64,000 nucleotides of DNA, taken from contig NZ_PEAY01000004.1 in assembly GCF_002807665.1 (NCBI RefSeq), forward strand, positions 248,001 through 312,000, given 5' to 3'. Below, piece after piece: positions 26,602 to 35,735 of this stretch (position 1 is the stretch's first letter; every line of letters starts with the position of its first letter). The position numbers were made by a program, and so were the translations under genes. Below the pieces are notes generated by a model. The model was not told the DNA's origin. It saw nothing but the letters and a program-made list of their open reading frames with translations, and ran no database searches. The DNA comes from Neoalteromonas facilis (GTDB lineage Bacteria > Pseudomonadota > Gammaproteobacteria > Enterobacterales > Alteromonadaceae).

Positions 26602-26877
26602 ATGTTAGAAATGAATATGTTTTGGTTAGGTATCGGAGGCGCAGTAGGGCACTTTCTGTTAGCACTGTATGCGTGCTTGGTAGTCAAAGATTCATTCAAA
26701 CTGTCTGCCAAACGTAAAACTACCTTGATATATGTCAGTCTATTGCTGCCGCTCATCGGCTTTCTCACTGCCCTTATAATGGCGGGAAACAACAAAAAAT
26801 ATAACGGATTTGCGAATGCAAACAGTACTCAGCGCTATTGTGATGGCGTGGACTACGAGAGCAGCAACGCGGATTGA
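26602..26877 (+). CDS. Small two-helix membrane protein
   Basis: The ATG at 26602 has GAGGTG seven bases upstream, whereas a TTG at 26518 would add 28 residues without membrane character. The 91-residue product has two hydrophobic segments (MFWLGIGGAVGHFLLALYACLVV and TTLIYVSLLLPLIGFLTALIM) joined by a basic loop KLSAKRK, so the loop is probably cytoplasmic. The Asn/Asp-rich tail follows. The second helix resembles PLDc-N type segments (LPLIG), but no family is certain. Confidence 0.65.
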   Translation: MLEMNMFWLGIGGAVGHFLLALYACLVVKDSFKLSAKRKTTLIYVSLLLPLIGFLTALIMAGNNKKYNGFANANSTQRYCDGVDYESSNAD

Positions 26878-27037
26878 GTGCGCTTGCGGCACGGTTTCTT
26901 TTTCCATTGATAACAACACAACAGCAATCAAACGAAAAATCGCAAGTAATTTGTAATGAAAACTCAAAGTTCATGACTATTAGGTATTCGTTCATTTCAG
27001 CGAACACATTATCTTTTAGTACATAAGGAAATACGGA

Positions 27038-27958
27038 ATGCTTGAAGTTCAGGGACTGGCCAAATCCTACGCGGGTTCGCCTGCCTTAATCGATGTCTCT
27101 TTTTCTGTTTCCCGAGGTGAAGTCGTTGCTCTTCTTGGCGCGAATGGTTCTGGGAAAACGACCACGATAAACGCAATTTGCCGCCTGCTAGATTGGGATG
27201 CGGGCGATATTCATTTTGATGGTGAGTCGGTGCGCGGCATGTCTGAATATCTTAGAAGTGTTGGTGCCGTTTTAGGGGGCAGCCGCAATACGAATTATCG
27301 ACTGACTGCGGCACAAAACGCAGAGTATTTTGCCCGTTTGCGAGGTTTCTCAGGTAAAGCTGTCCGGACTAAAATTGACGATCTTGAAAAGCGATTAGGC
27401 TTAGATGTTCATCGCAAGAAAGAGGTGATGAAGCTCTCAACGGGGAATAAGCAAAAGGCGGCTATGCTGAGCGCTCTGTCTTACTCTCCAGACCTTTTGT
27501 TGCTCGATGAACCCACCCTCGGACTTGATTTCACTACTGTAGAAGAACTACGCAACATCATTCGCTATCAAGCGCAGCATGATGAGCAAGGTTTTTTGAT
27601 CACGAGCCATGATATGGGTTTCATTGATGATTTGTGCACACGTGTCGTGGTATTGGAACAGGGCCGTTGCTTGTTTGATGGCAACATCGAAGCGTTAAAG
27701 TCTCGTTTGTTTCGCTATAGGCTGGCCGTCAGCTTACCGCCGTCTGTTGATGTAAACGACTTGATCCCATTATGGCTAGGACGACACACGTTTGCATTGA
27801 AAGAAGATGTACTCAACGTACAATTCGACGAGCCTCAGCAGTGTTTGGCAACGATGCACTACCTGCATAGCCATCAAGTTAATCCTTCAGAGTTAAGTGT
27901 TCAGCCAATGACAATGGAACAAGCTTATCAGTCACTTGTGGCAGAGGATGCAGTATGA
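27038..27958 (+). CDS. ABC transporter ATP-binding protein
   Basis: This is a 306-residue ATPase subunit with Walker A LLGANGSGKTTTINAI, a signature loop LSTGNKQKA, Walker B LLLLDEPTLGLD and the switch His in ITSHDMGF. An extra C-terminal domain of about 80 residues follows, as in ABC-2 type exporters. It energises the permease whose start overlaps its stop by four bases (ATGA). With the third gene, a secreted serine hydrolase, it forms a three-gene operon. Confidence 0.93.
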   Translation: MLEVQGLAKSYAGSPALIDVSFSVSRGEVVALLGANGSGKTTTINAICRLLDWDAGDIHFDGESVRGMSEYLRSVGAVLGGSRNTNYRLTAAQNAEYFARLRGFSGKAVRTKIDDLEKRLGLDVHRKKEVMKLSTGNKQKAAMLSALSYSPDLLLLDEPTLGLDFTTVEELRNIIRYQAQHDEQGFLITSHDMGFIDDLCTRVVVLEQGRCLFDGNIEALKSRLFRYRLAVSLPPSVDVNDLIPLWLGRHTFALKEDVLNVQFDEPQQCLATMHYLHSHQVNPSELSVQPMTMEQAYQSLVAEDAV

Positions 27959-28716
27959 AATTACATTTAATCGCCAACGAGTTTCGACTTCAGCTAATGG
28001 AAATGCGCCAGTATTGGTTTGAAACAGTGTCAGGTCTTCTCTTTATCACAGCCATGTTCATTGGTGTATTTTATGGTGTAAAAAGTTTCGCTGTTGAATC
28101 ACAGGACGCACAATCGCTGGATGGTTTAGTGTTTGGCTTTTTGTTGTGGATGTTCGCTTCTAATGCGTACGGAGCGATTACCAAAAGCCTGATTGAAGAT
28201 ACCCAGCGGGGTTATATTGAACAATTGTTTTTATGCCCTCAAGGAATTGTTCGCTTGTTGCTGAGTAGAGCTCTTGCCGAGATGGTCAGTGGGTTTGTGG
28301 TATTGATCGTCCTCGCGTATGTGGTGATGTGGTTAACCGGTAACTGGTTAAGTATCAATTTCTTTGCACTCTATGCAATTTTACTAATAGGTGCGCCCGC
28401 GTTGATTGGTTTAGGTCTGTTCATTAGCGCTTTTGCCTTAGTCTTTAAAAAGGTAGAAACGATAGGTGCGTTTTTGGCGTTAGGTTTGATGGGGATCGTC
28501 GCAATGGATGCGTTTCCAGTGAATCCGATGACGTTTTTACCTTTTGTGCCAGGCGCATCACTGGCGCGCGAAGTGATTTTAAACGGCAAGCCGTTGCTGC
28601 TTGAACAACTGGCTATTGTGATCGCGAATTCTGGTATTTATCTCGCTATCGGGTGGTTAACGTTTTCTCGTTTCGAACAATTAGCGCGCAAGCGTAACTT
28701 AATAGGTCAGTATTGA
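27955..28716 (+). CDS. ABC-2 type transporter permease
   Basis: This 253-residue protein has six hydrophobic segments and the ABC-2 permease layout, with an N-terminal cytoplasmic stretch (LIANEFRLQLMEMRQYWFETV) and a C-terminal charged end (FEQLARKRN). It forms the membrane channel for the preceding ATPase. The TGATG at its end overlaps the start of the serine hydrolase gene, so the three products are made together. The transported molecule is unknown; export is the usual direction for this type. Confidence 0.88.
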   Translation: MKLHLIANEFRLQLMEMRQYWFETVSGLLFITAMFIGVFYGVKSFAVESQDAQSLDGLVFGFLLWMFASNAYGAITKSLIEDTQRGYIEQLFLCPQGIVRLLLSRALAEMVSGFVVLIVLAYVVMWLTGNWLSINFFALYAILLIGAPALIGLGLFISAFALVFKKVETIGAFLALGLMGIVAMDAFPVNPMTFLPFVPGASLAREVILNGKPLLLEQLAIVIANSGIYLAIGWLTFSRFEQLARKRNLIGQY

Positions 28717-29846
28717 TGCAAATGCTAAGGTTGATAATAAAACCGATATTCTCATGCTTTTTAATAGTAGGACTGATCCCAGCCGGGTATGCAGAACAGT
28801 CCATAAACCTAACGTGCATTCACAATGAACTTGTTGAGCAAAATTTCTCTGGTAATTTGCTCATTGCTGACGGGGAAACAATATTGCTTCAGCGGCAGTA
28901 TGGAATTGCAAATCGAGAAACGAATGCCGCTTACACAGAGCGCACGGTTTTCGGTATCGGCTCAGTTACCAAGCAGTTTGTGGCCACTGCGATTTTAAAA
29001 CTTGCGGAGCAAGATAAGCTATCCCTATCAGATACTTTACCTGCGTTTTTCGACGATGTACCGGAAGACAAGCGATCGATAACCTTGCATCAACTACTCT
29101 CGCAAAGTTCAGGTTTTCCAACCAATTTCAAAGGTAAACAACTTTATGAAGTCTTGCCCCATGATGTTCTAGCAAGAGAAGCATTCAAGGTGAAACTCTC
29201 GTTTGAGCCAGGAACTCAATATCAGTATTCCAACATTGGTTATAGTTTGTTGGCTAGAGTGATTGAAAAAGTGTCCGGCGAGAATTGGGAGCAATTTATT
29301 CGTGAAGAGATTTTACTCCCGGCAGATTTGAGGCAAACAGGGTATCGGATACCCCAATACGACGAGTCTCATTTGGCCGTTAATTACGGAGCTGATCCCA
29401 ATGCGTTTCAACGCATGTTTGGTATTCAAGCGAAGAGTAAGCCGGTTGGTCACTCCTTAGCCCATCTAAATGAAAATGAGGGTGAGCGATGGTTCGAGGG
29501 GGCAGGTGGCTTTGTATCTACACAAGAAGACATGTTCAAGTGGTATCTAGCTTTACGGCGTAAATCTATTTTGTCTGAAAAGAGCTGGGAGAGCATGTTT
29601 ACGCCGCATGTCGCCGAGAATGACTCTGGTACTTGGCACTATGGGTATGGTTGGGCAATCACGTCTGAAAATGGGCAGAAGCGGATCACACACAACGGCT
29701 CCAACGGCTATTCCTTTGCGGAGTTCAGTTATTACCCTTCACTGGATGTGTTCATATTTGTATCGACTAACGACATCGATAATTACCCTGAAGCGTTGAT
29801 ACAGCGTTTGTATGAATTGGTAGTACAGCATGATCAGAGTCAATGA
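28716..29846 (+). CDS. Exported serine hydrolase (beta-lactamase family, class C-like)
   Basis: The start is the ATG overlapping the permease stop. A signal peptide (about residues 1-26, ending near GYAEQ) precedes a class C-type serine hydrolase domain with SxxK in GSVTKQFVAT, YxN in QYSNIGYSLL, and HxG-like HNGSNGYSF. These proteins include beta-lactamase-like esterases, D-aminopeptidases and peptide hydrolases. Translational coupling to an ABC exporter suggests the enzyme processes what the exporter moves or protects against it. The actual substrate is unknown. Confidence 0.88.
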   Translation: MQMLRLIIKPIFSCFLIVGLIPAGYAEQSINLTCIHNELVEQNFSGNLLIADGETILLQRQYGIANRETNAAYTERTVFGIGSVTKQFVATAILKLAEQDKLSLSDTLPAFFDDVPEDKRSITLHQLLSQSSGFPTNFKGKQLYEVLPHDVLAREAFKVKLSFEPGTQYQYSNIGYSLLARVIEKVSGENWEQFIREEILLPADLRQTGYRIPQYDESHLAVNYGADPNAFQRMFGIQAKSKPVGHSLAHLNENEGERWFEGAGGFVSTQEDMFKWYLALRRKSILSEKSWESMFTPHVAENDSGTWHYGYGWAITSENGQKRITHNGSNGYSFAEFSYYPSLDVFIFVSTNDIDNYPEALIQRLYELVVQHDQSQ

Positions 29847-29855
29847 GCATTTGAA

Positions 29856-29894
29856 TTGCCTGATGCTGTGTATTTAACATCAGGCAAGCTTTTT
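29856..29894. terminator. Terminator after the ABC/serine hydrolase operon
   Basis: TTGCCTGATG and CATCAGGCAA pair perfectly over ten bases with a 12-base loop, followed by GCTTTTT. It lies between convergent stops and may serve both strands. Confidence 0.85.
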
Positions 29895-29896
29895 GG

Positions 29897-30364
29897 TTAT
29901 TCGTGATACTTGCGAATAACCGCTATTTTGCCGTTCTCAACTTCAAGCACATCAAGCAGAGTTCTTGTGTACTCGATTGGTTGTTTGCTTTGCGGGTGTA
30001 TTCCCTTCGCGTGATTCTTGTAACGAATCGCAATTGCAGTTTGATTAAACGTGAAAATGTTCAGTACCTCGGCAGTGTATTCAGTGTGCGCACCCAAGTA
30101 GAACATCATACCTTCACGCATATCATTTTTGCCGCTAGGTAAACGCGCATCATCGGTTACATAAGGTAAGTGGGTTGAGCCAACGTCATCTGTCATGAGT
30201 GACAAAAATTGCTCCAAATCTTCTTTTGAGGCGTTGGGCGCCTGCGTAGCAACCATTTTGTCGAAATAACTTTGTGCAAGCGTGTGTAAGTCAACGACGT
30301 CATCGTTGGCTGACGCTGAAAAAGAGGCAATTAGTAACCAGCTAAGGCTAAATAGTACTTTCAT
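29897..30364 (-). CDS. Exported SnoaL-like (NTF2-fold) protein
   Basis: The ATG at 30364 is preferred, with GGAA six bases upstream and direct entry into a signal peptide (MKVLFSLSWLLIASFSASA). An ATG four codons earlier is the alternative. The mature 135 residues show the cone-fold layout of SnoaL/NTF2-like proteins: a long first helix (LAQSYFDKMV), the LSLMTDDVGSTHLP turn, and beta strands ending VLEVENGKIAVIRKYHE. Catalytic function is not clear and many such proteins only bind ligands. It is convergent with the preceding operon. Confidence 0.75.
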   Translation of the reverse strand: MKVLFSLSWLLIASFSASANDDVVDLHTLAQSYFDKMVATQAPNASKEDLEQFLSLMTDDVGSTHLPYVTDDARLPSGKNDMREGMMFYLGAHTEYTAEVLNIFTFNQTAIAIRYKNHAKGIHPQSKQPIEYTRTLLDVLEVENGKIAVIRKYHE

Positions 30365-30601
30365 TGTAAATTCCATTTTGAATTATTATGAGTTATCAGT
30401 TGGCCATATTAAAACCAATTTGTTGAAGTTTTATGAATTTTTTCATTTATGTAACTTACAGGCATAGCCCTTTTGCGCGATAAGTTTTCGGCCTAATTGT
30501 GCAGCGAAGTCATTCGCGTATCAAAGCACCAATTTACATTCGATTTACCTGTCTTTGCGTAGCCTTGTGTCATTCATTCTTGGCCAACAAGGAAAGCCTA
30601 C

Positions 30602-31831
30602 ATGAACTTATTGAATTGTATACGCCCAATCGCCCTAGCACTGGCATTTGTTTCATCCTCTGCTGCAGCATCTGAGTCGCTACAAACATTCCGCGACAAC
30701 CTATCGCAATTGCTCGCAGAAAACCAATTGCCCGGTGCTGTTGTTCATATTCGCCATAATGACGAACTGCTTATGCACGAGGCCTTTGGCGTAGTGAACT
30801 TAGAGGATCGTCAGCCCGTTAATACCGACAGCATTTTTCGAATTTACTCGATGACGAAACCACTAACTGCAGTTGCGTTACTGCAACTGGTAGATAAAGG
30901 TTTAGTGCAGTTGGATGAAGATATTCGTACCTACTTGCCGGAGTTCGACGTGTTTGAATTTGACGGCGAGCAACAAGTTGTGACGGTTCACCAGCTACTC
31001 ACACATACCGCGGGGTTCGGATATGGTGGCGGCCTAAAGAATTGGGTCGACATTCGCTATCTATTAGCCAATCCGTTATCACGCAGCAATACATTGGAGG
31101 ACATGGTTGATGACCTTTCCGGTATTGATCTTAAATTTGCGCCGGGCGAACGTTTTGAATACAGCATTGCCAGTGATATTCAAGGCGCGATTGTTGAGGC
31201 TGTGAGTCAGCAAAGTCTGGAACAATACTTTCAAGAAAACTTGTTTAAGCCGCTGAACATGCAAGATACGCATTTTGCAGTACCGAGTGACCAAGTGCAG
31301 CGCTTCGTCGATATGTATGAGTATGATGCAGGCACGTTTGAAAAAGCATATGAGTTCGACAAAGAACTGATTTTATTCGTGGAATCAGCGGAAGAATCAG
31401 ACTTCTTGGAACAACCGACATTGTTGTCTGGTGGTGGTGGTTTGGTTTCGACCGCGCAAGATTATGCTAACTTCGTAAGCATGTTGCTCAACAAAGGTGA
31501 GTTTAATGGCAAACGTATATTGTCGAAAACTTTAGTTGAGACAATGATAAGCTCACACACACAAGGGCTTGATACGCACTTCATGCCCCGCGTGTATAAA
31601 GGCGTCGGATTTGGCTATGGTGTGGGTGTTAAAGAAATAGCCGGCGACACGCGTAAGCAAGGTTCTTTCTTTTGGGGAGGTATGGGCGGAACCATTTTTT
31701 GGGCAGACCCTGAATCAAGCTTGCAAGTAGTTGTTATGTTTCAAGTAGAAGATGGTTGGGTTGGTATGGAGAAATGGATGATCCCACACGTCTATAAAAT
31801 GCTCGAAGATCAATCGAAAGAAAGAGGGTAA
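30602..31831 (+). CDS. Exported serine hydrolase (EstB-type)
   Basis: The 409-residue product has a signal peptide (ALALAFVSSSAAAS) and a serine hydrolase domain of the EstB/beta-lactamase type. SxxK is in YSMTKPLTAVAL, the Tyr motif is FEYSIASDIQG, and the third motif is WGGMGGTIFWADP. The C-terminal end VEDGWVGMEKWMIPHVYK fits secreted esterases of this group. AAGGAAAGCCTAC before the ATG is a strong ribosome binding site. It is followed after nine bases by a response regulator, so it is probably in an operon with the two-component system. Confidence 0.9.
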   Translation: MNLLNCIRPIALALAFVSSSAAASESLQTFRDNLSQLLAENQLPGAVVHIRHNDELLMHEAFGVVNLEDRQPVNTDSIFRIYSMTKPLTAVALLQLVDKGLVQLDEDIRTYLPEFDVFEFDGEQQVVTVHQLLTHTAGFGYGGGLKNWVDIRYLLANPLSRSNTLEDMVDDLSGIDLKFAPGERFEYSIASDIQGAIVEAVSQQSLEQYFQENLFKPLNMQDTHFAVPSDQVQRFVDMYEYDAGTFEKAYEFDKELILFVESAEESDFLEQPTLLSGGGGLVSTAQDYANFVSMLLNKGEFNGKRILSKTLVETMISSHTQGLDTHFMPRVYKGVGFGYGVGVKEIAGDTRKQGSFFWGGMGGTIFWADPESSLQVVVMFQVEDGWVGMEKWMIPHVYKMLEDQSKERG

Positions 31832-31840
31832 GCGGCAATT

Positions 31841-32542
31841 ATGGCTACAATCTTAGTCGTCGAAGATGATGTGGATATTGCACAAGGACTTGCTGAATTT
31901 CTGGAAGCGCAGAGTCATGAATTAGACTTTGCGTATAATGGAAAGCAAGCATTAGCGCTGCTGGATTGTAATCAATACGACCTCGTTCTGCTCGATCTCA
32001 ACTTGCCATTTGTTGACGGTTTAGATGTTTGTCGATCTTTACTGACTGAGAATCTGACGCATGTGCCGGTGATCATAATGTCGGCTCGTGCAGAAGAAAA
32101 AGATATTTTGGCGGGCTTTGATTCAGGAGCATGGGATTATTTGGTTAAGCCGTATTCGTTTGCTGAATTGTCTGCACGTGTGAAGACTAATTTAGCCAAA
32201 AGCAAAGGGCAAGGTAGTGCAACCAAACATACTACGGTTAACGGAGTAACGCTGCTACACGACAGCATGACGCTTCAAGCCGGCAGCATTGAACTTCAGC
32301 TACATCAAGTGGGTTTCGATATCCTAAAGCTACTAATGCAACATGCTCCATCAGTGGTAAAAGTTGAGTCTATTCACCGCGCGCTATGGGGGGAAGATAC
32401 ACCGGAAAGCGACCCATTGCGGGCGCACATCTACAAGCTGCGCAAGCAAATGCTAGCAATGTTCAATCAATCGTTTATCCACACAGTCAAAGGCGTTGGG
32501 TACAAGTTTATTGTTGCCGATGAGGTGGAACATGAGAAATAG
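31841..32542 (+). CDS. OmpR-type response regulator
   Basis: The 233-residue protein has a receiver domain (acidic pocket VVEDDVD, phosphoacceptor Asp52 in LLDLNLPFVDG, Ser in IIMSARAEE, Lys in YLVKPYS). A winged-helix DNA-binding domain follows (LHQVGFDILKLLMQHAPSVV, then LRAHIYKLRKQML and HTVKGVGYKF). It overlaps the kinase gene by 11 bases. Its position behind a secreted serine hydrolase suggests that the operon senses envelope or peptide status; target genes are unknown. Confidence 0.93.
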   Translation: MATILVVEDDVDIAQGLAEFLEAQSHELDFAYNGKQALALLDCNQYDLVLLDLNLPFVDGLDVCRSLLTENLTHVPVIIMSARAEEKDILAGFDSGAWDYLVKPYSFAELSARVKTNLAKSKGQGSATKHTTVNGVTLLHDSMTLQAGSIELQLHQVGFDILKLLMQHAPSVVKVESIHRALWGEDTPESDPLRAHIYKLRKQMLAMFNQSFIHTVKGVGYKFIVADEVEHEK

Positions 32543-33761
32543 CTTGTTTTCGCTTAGTGCAGCAACATTATCGGGCCGGCTAAAGAAAAGTATTGCCTTG
32601 TTAACCATAGCACTTTTCTTGCTGTTTTCTGCGACGACGATGTTTGTCGTCTATTCATTTGAAGACGCGGTATATAAGGAGCGGCTAACCGTAGCATTGA
32701 ATGAATATCGGCAAAATAAAAGCTTACCAGAGAATGTCGTGTTTACGCCTGATTTGTCCCAATACAACATGAATAAAAGCATTCCAAACCTCAATTATGA
32801 AGTCAGTGAAAGCGAGACGCATGGCGAGTTCAGTGCTTCTAATCGGCATTATCACTACATGGCAATTGAGAGTGGTTTTCTAGTGCTTGATATAACAGAC
32901 ACACCACGAGTTTCACGCGCGATAGGCGATATCACAAGGCTCTTGTTTCTGGTTTTGATTCCGGCTTTGTTGCTTTCGGTTTGGGTGGCATCCATTACCT
33001 CTAGACATGCTTTAAAACCGTTTCAACAGCTCAGCAAATTATTCACCGATTACCAATCGGGTACGCATAGCAATCAATCGGTTATTTCAGATATTGCGGA
33101 GCGTGACGTGAAACAGATCGCAGAGGAATTGTTGGTTACTTTGGAGCAAAAAGCCTATGTGATGGAGCAACAGGCAGCGTTTAGTCAAAGCATGGCACAC
33201 GAGCTACGCACACCATTGCAGGTAATGACGCACTCGTTAGAGCTACTTGAAGTGTCTAATCCTAAGGTAATAGAAGCACCAGCCTATGCTCGCTTACGAA
33301 ACTCAGTTGCGCGTATGAAGCGTATCAGTAGTGGATTATTATGGATAACTTCAGACCACACCTTTGACGGGCACATTGACGCCCATACTGTTATTGAAAG
33401 CACTCTGCAAAGTCTTGATGAATTGCAGCGTACTCACAAAGTGAATACGACTATCACATCGCATGCTCCTTTGTCATTGCCAATGCCAACAGAAGTACTA
33501 GAACTCATGGTGTTTAATCTATTGCAGAACGTGATCCACCACGGAGCAGCTCATAACGGCAGTCTACAGTGGGCTATCGATATATATGATCAACACCTGA
33601 CGTTTTCGAATGGTGTAGACAGAAGCTCTGCGCCAGATCCTCATCAGCAGGGGTTTGGTATAGGGTTAACTCTGATGGAAAAGCTCGCCAAGCGTTTCGG
33701 TTTAGCGTTTCGAGTGGCTCTTAGCGAAGACACTTTCTCTGTAACGCTGACTATTCATTAG
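32532..33761 (+). CDS. Sensor histidine kinase
   Basis: The ATG at 32532 has GAGGTGG just upstream and is preferred over an earlier in-frame TTG. The 409-residue protein has two membrane segments around a periplasmic sensor loop of about 100 residues, a HAMP-like joint, a HisKA domain (FSQSMAHELRTPLQVMTHSLELLE) and an ATPase domain with N box MVFNLLQNVIHHG and G2 box GFGIGLTLMEKL. The G1 DxGxG motif is degenerate (FSNGVD), as in some kinase subfamilies. It pairs with the response regulator. Confidence 0.9.
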   Translation: MRNSLFSLSAATLSGRLKKSIALLTIALFLLFSATTMFVVYSFEDAVYKERLTVALNEYRQNKSLPENVVFTPDLSQYNMNKSIPNLNYEVSESETHGEFSASNRHYHYMAIESGFLVLDITDTPRVSRAIGDITRLLFLVLIPALLLSVWVASITSRHALKPFQQLSKLFTDYQSGTHSNQSVISDIAERDVKQIAEELLVTLEQKAYVMEQQAAFSQSMAHELRTPLQVMTHSLELLEVSNPKVIEAPAYARLRNSVARMKRISSGLLWITSDHTFDGHIDAHTVIESTLQSLDELQRTHKVNTTITSHAPLSLPMPTEVLELMVFNLLQNVIHHGAAHNGSLQWAIDIYDQHLTFSNGVDRSSAPDPHQQGFGIGLTLMEKLAKRFGLAFRVALSEDTFSVTLTIH

Positions 33762-33821
33762 TGCTATTTCACATTCAATTTACATTGAACTACTTAAGCT
33801 ATCTTACGCAGCTGTCGTGAG

Positions 33822-33925
33822 TTTCGCCCTGCAAGTACTGACCGTTTATAACTTAGTTCAACGAGTGATCTTATGATATCTAAGCGAGCTTACACATATT
33901 TTCGGTCCTCGCTTGCAGGGTGAAA
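33822..33925. repeat. Inverted repeat with alternative pairings
   Basis: TTTCGCCCTGCAAG (33822-33835) and CTTGCAGGGTGAAA (33912-33925) pair over 13 of 14 positions across 76 bases. Within the arm, CTCGCTT (33908-33914) can instead pair with AAGCGAG (33882-33888). It lies between the kinase stop and the next gene. It could be a transcript with two alternative folds, or a small non-autonomous element remnant. Confidence 0.4.
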
Positions 33926-33987
33926 TTAGCGCGCAGTAGGCTCAATCTGTATTGATGTTATTGAATAATTGATTAAACGGAAGACAA

Positions 33988-34437
33988 ATGAATTTAATTA
34001 AAAGCGGTATTGTATTGATTAGTGCATTCTTTCTAGTGTACGGCGCAGTAAGGATAGGTGTAAGTGGTTTGTTATTGATGCAGAGCTTCTCTATTGTCAA
34101 TTTTGCAGATCTGCAAGAAGGGTTAGGTGAAGTCGCCAATTTCATGAGTAAAACAGAAAGTAGGGCTATCTTTGCTTTATCTACTAATATGTATCTGAGC
34201 TATCTTGGGACTATGGGGATCTTGCTGGTCATCGGTGCAATAGGCTGCTTCCGTAGACGTGCATTTGGCCCTAAGGCGTTATATGTTTTTCTTTTCTTGT
34301 ACGCTTTACTGTTTGTTAATTTCCAAACCATAAACCCCAAAGTCGCCTATTTATTGTTATGTGCCATTTTGACGGGACTTTATGTTTGGCTGCAACGGAA
34401 GGAGTCTATAGGTATTTCTTTAGTTCATGAGAGATAA
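33988..34437 (+). CDS. Membrane protein of unknown function
   Basis: This 149-residue protein has four hydrophobic segments (SGIVLISAFFLVYGAVRIGV, NMYLSYLGTMGILLVIGAIGCF, ALYVFLFLYALLFVNF, VAYLLLCAILTGLYVW) and basic loops. No family was recognised. GGAAGACAA before the ATG is a usable ribosome binding site. It is followed after 49 bases by the esterase-fold gene; no shared function is evident. Confidence 0.7.
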   Translation: MNLIKSGIVLISAFFLVYGAVRIGVSGLLLMQSFSIVNFADLQEGLGEVANFMSKTESRAIFALSTNMYLSYLGTMGILLVIGAIGCFRRRAFGPKALYVFLFLYALLFVNFQTINPKVAYLLLCAILTGLYVWLQRKESIGISLVHER

Positions 34438-34486
34438 ATGCAGGCATGGCGGCCGATAGAGAATAAGTGATTACAAGGAACCCATA

Positions 34487-35725
34487 ATGAACTCAAGCAA
34501 ATACTGGCTTTTATCGATATTACTGTTATTCGCCTTTCATCTTCAGGCTGCAGAGAGTACGCGTAAAGAAATTGCAATTCATATTGGTAGTGAGCAAACA
34601 CTTACATCCGATTTGTTGCAACACGATTTAAAACTCAAGGTTTATTTACCGGCTGATTATGCAGAGCAGGAAACTCGCTATCCGGTATTGTATGTATTAG
34701 ATGGTCAATGGCATTTCACTGCTGCAGTCGGTATTCAAAAGTCTCTCAGAGTTCCGGATATACTGCCTGAAATGATTGTCGTGGGTATTGAATCACCAGA
34801 GCCTATCAGGAGAACCTGGTTTGGACCTCAGAGTGAATTACTTCAACAGGCCCTAAAGCAGGAACTGATCCCGTTTATCGAGTCTAGCTACCGGACTAAC
34901 GATGAGCGGGTTCTTTTTGGCTGGGAAACGGGGGCGTTTTTCGCCACATTTTCACTATTCGAGGCTGATACACCTTTTTCTGGTGTTATTGCGTCGAATG
35001 GAGGTGAGCTATACCACGACGCAGTCCCAGAGGCCTTGTCGGCAGCAAAATACCTTTATTTAGTAAATTCAGACCGAGATATTTTTACCGTTAAATACAG
35101 TGATCAATTTGCCCAAGTTTTGACCGCATCAACACCAAAAAATTTAACCTGGCGTTACGAAAAGTTTAATCAGGAAACACATGAATCATTACCTTATTTG
35201 GCGTTATACGAGGGGCTGAAGTTCTACTACCACAACTACAAATATCTTGCTTTCAGAAGTATCGATGAATATGTGTCATTAGGTGGAATGCCCTACCTAC
35301 AACGATACTTTAAAGCGCGAGGTGAGCGATTTGGTATGCCAACAGGGATATCCGACTCCACTAAGAATAACCTCATTTGGCTGGCGTGGAATCGCGATAA
35401 CTTCGAGTACTTTAAACGGTTTATGCATAGCTTCAGCGATGTATTGACCACTGCGCGGTATGATTCTGCGTATTGGCAAAATCGATTTGGACGTTTCTAC
35501 CTCAAGCATGGTGACTTCAACGTCGCTAAAACTTACTTTGAAAAGGCAATCGCCAAGTACCCGCAACAAGTTATTTTACACGAAGGAATGAGTGAAGTGT
35601 TGCTAGCTATGGGGGAATATGAAGAGGCAAAAGAGCAGTTGCTGAAAGCGATAGCGATTGCAAAGGAAAGTTCGGACCCGGGTTTAGCAAGGCTAGAAAA
35701 AGCGATGTCTGAATTTGAAAATTAG
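34487..35725 (+). CDS. Exported esterase-fold (alpha/beta hydrolase) protein without nucleophile, with TPR tail
   Basis: A signal peptide (LLSILLLFAFHLQAAE) leads into an esterase D/Fes-type alpha/beta hydrolase domain (about 25-270): RYPVLYVLDGQWHF, EMIVVGIESPE, ELIPFIESSYRT, and the His region THESLPYLALYEGL. The nucleophile elbow, normally GxSxG, reads FGWETGAFF, so the serine is replaced by Glu. Asp and His positions appear kept. Residues 330-412 form TPR-like helices (KTYFEKAIAKYPQQVILHEG and AKEQLLKAIAIAKES). Probably a binding or structural protein rather than an esterase. Confidence 0.8.
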   Translation: MNSSKYWLLSILLLFAFHLQAAESTRKEIAIHIGSEQTLTSDLLQHDLKLKVYLPADYAEQETRYPVLYVLDGQWHFTAAVGIQKSLRVPDILPEMIVVGIESPEPIRRTWFGPQSELLQQALKQELIPFIESSYRTNDERVLFGWETGAFFATFSLFEADTPFSGVIASNGGELYHDAVPEALSAAKYLYLVNSDRDIFTVKYSDQFAQVLTASTPKNLTWRYEKFNQETHESLPYLALYEGLKFYYHNYKYLAFRSIDEYVSLGGMPYLQRYFKARGERFGMPTGISDSTKNNLIWLAWNRDNFEYFKRFMHSFSDVLTTARYDSAYWQNRFGRFYLKHGDFNVAKTYFEKAIAKYPQQVILHEGMSEVLLAMGEYEEAKEQLLKAIAIAKESSDPGLARLEKAMSEFEN

Positions 35726-35735
35726 CAGAAATCCG

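Noticed and set aside
28716-29846. Serine hydrolases as true class C beta-lactamases
   Set aside because: They have SxxK and Tyr motifs but lack the KTG box expected of class C enzymes, so only the broader family is claimed.
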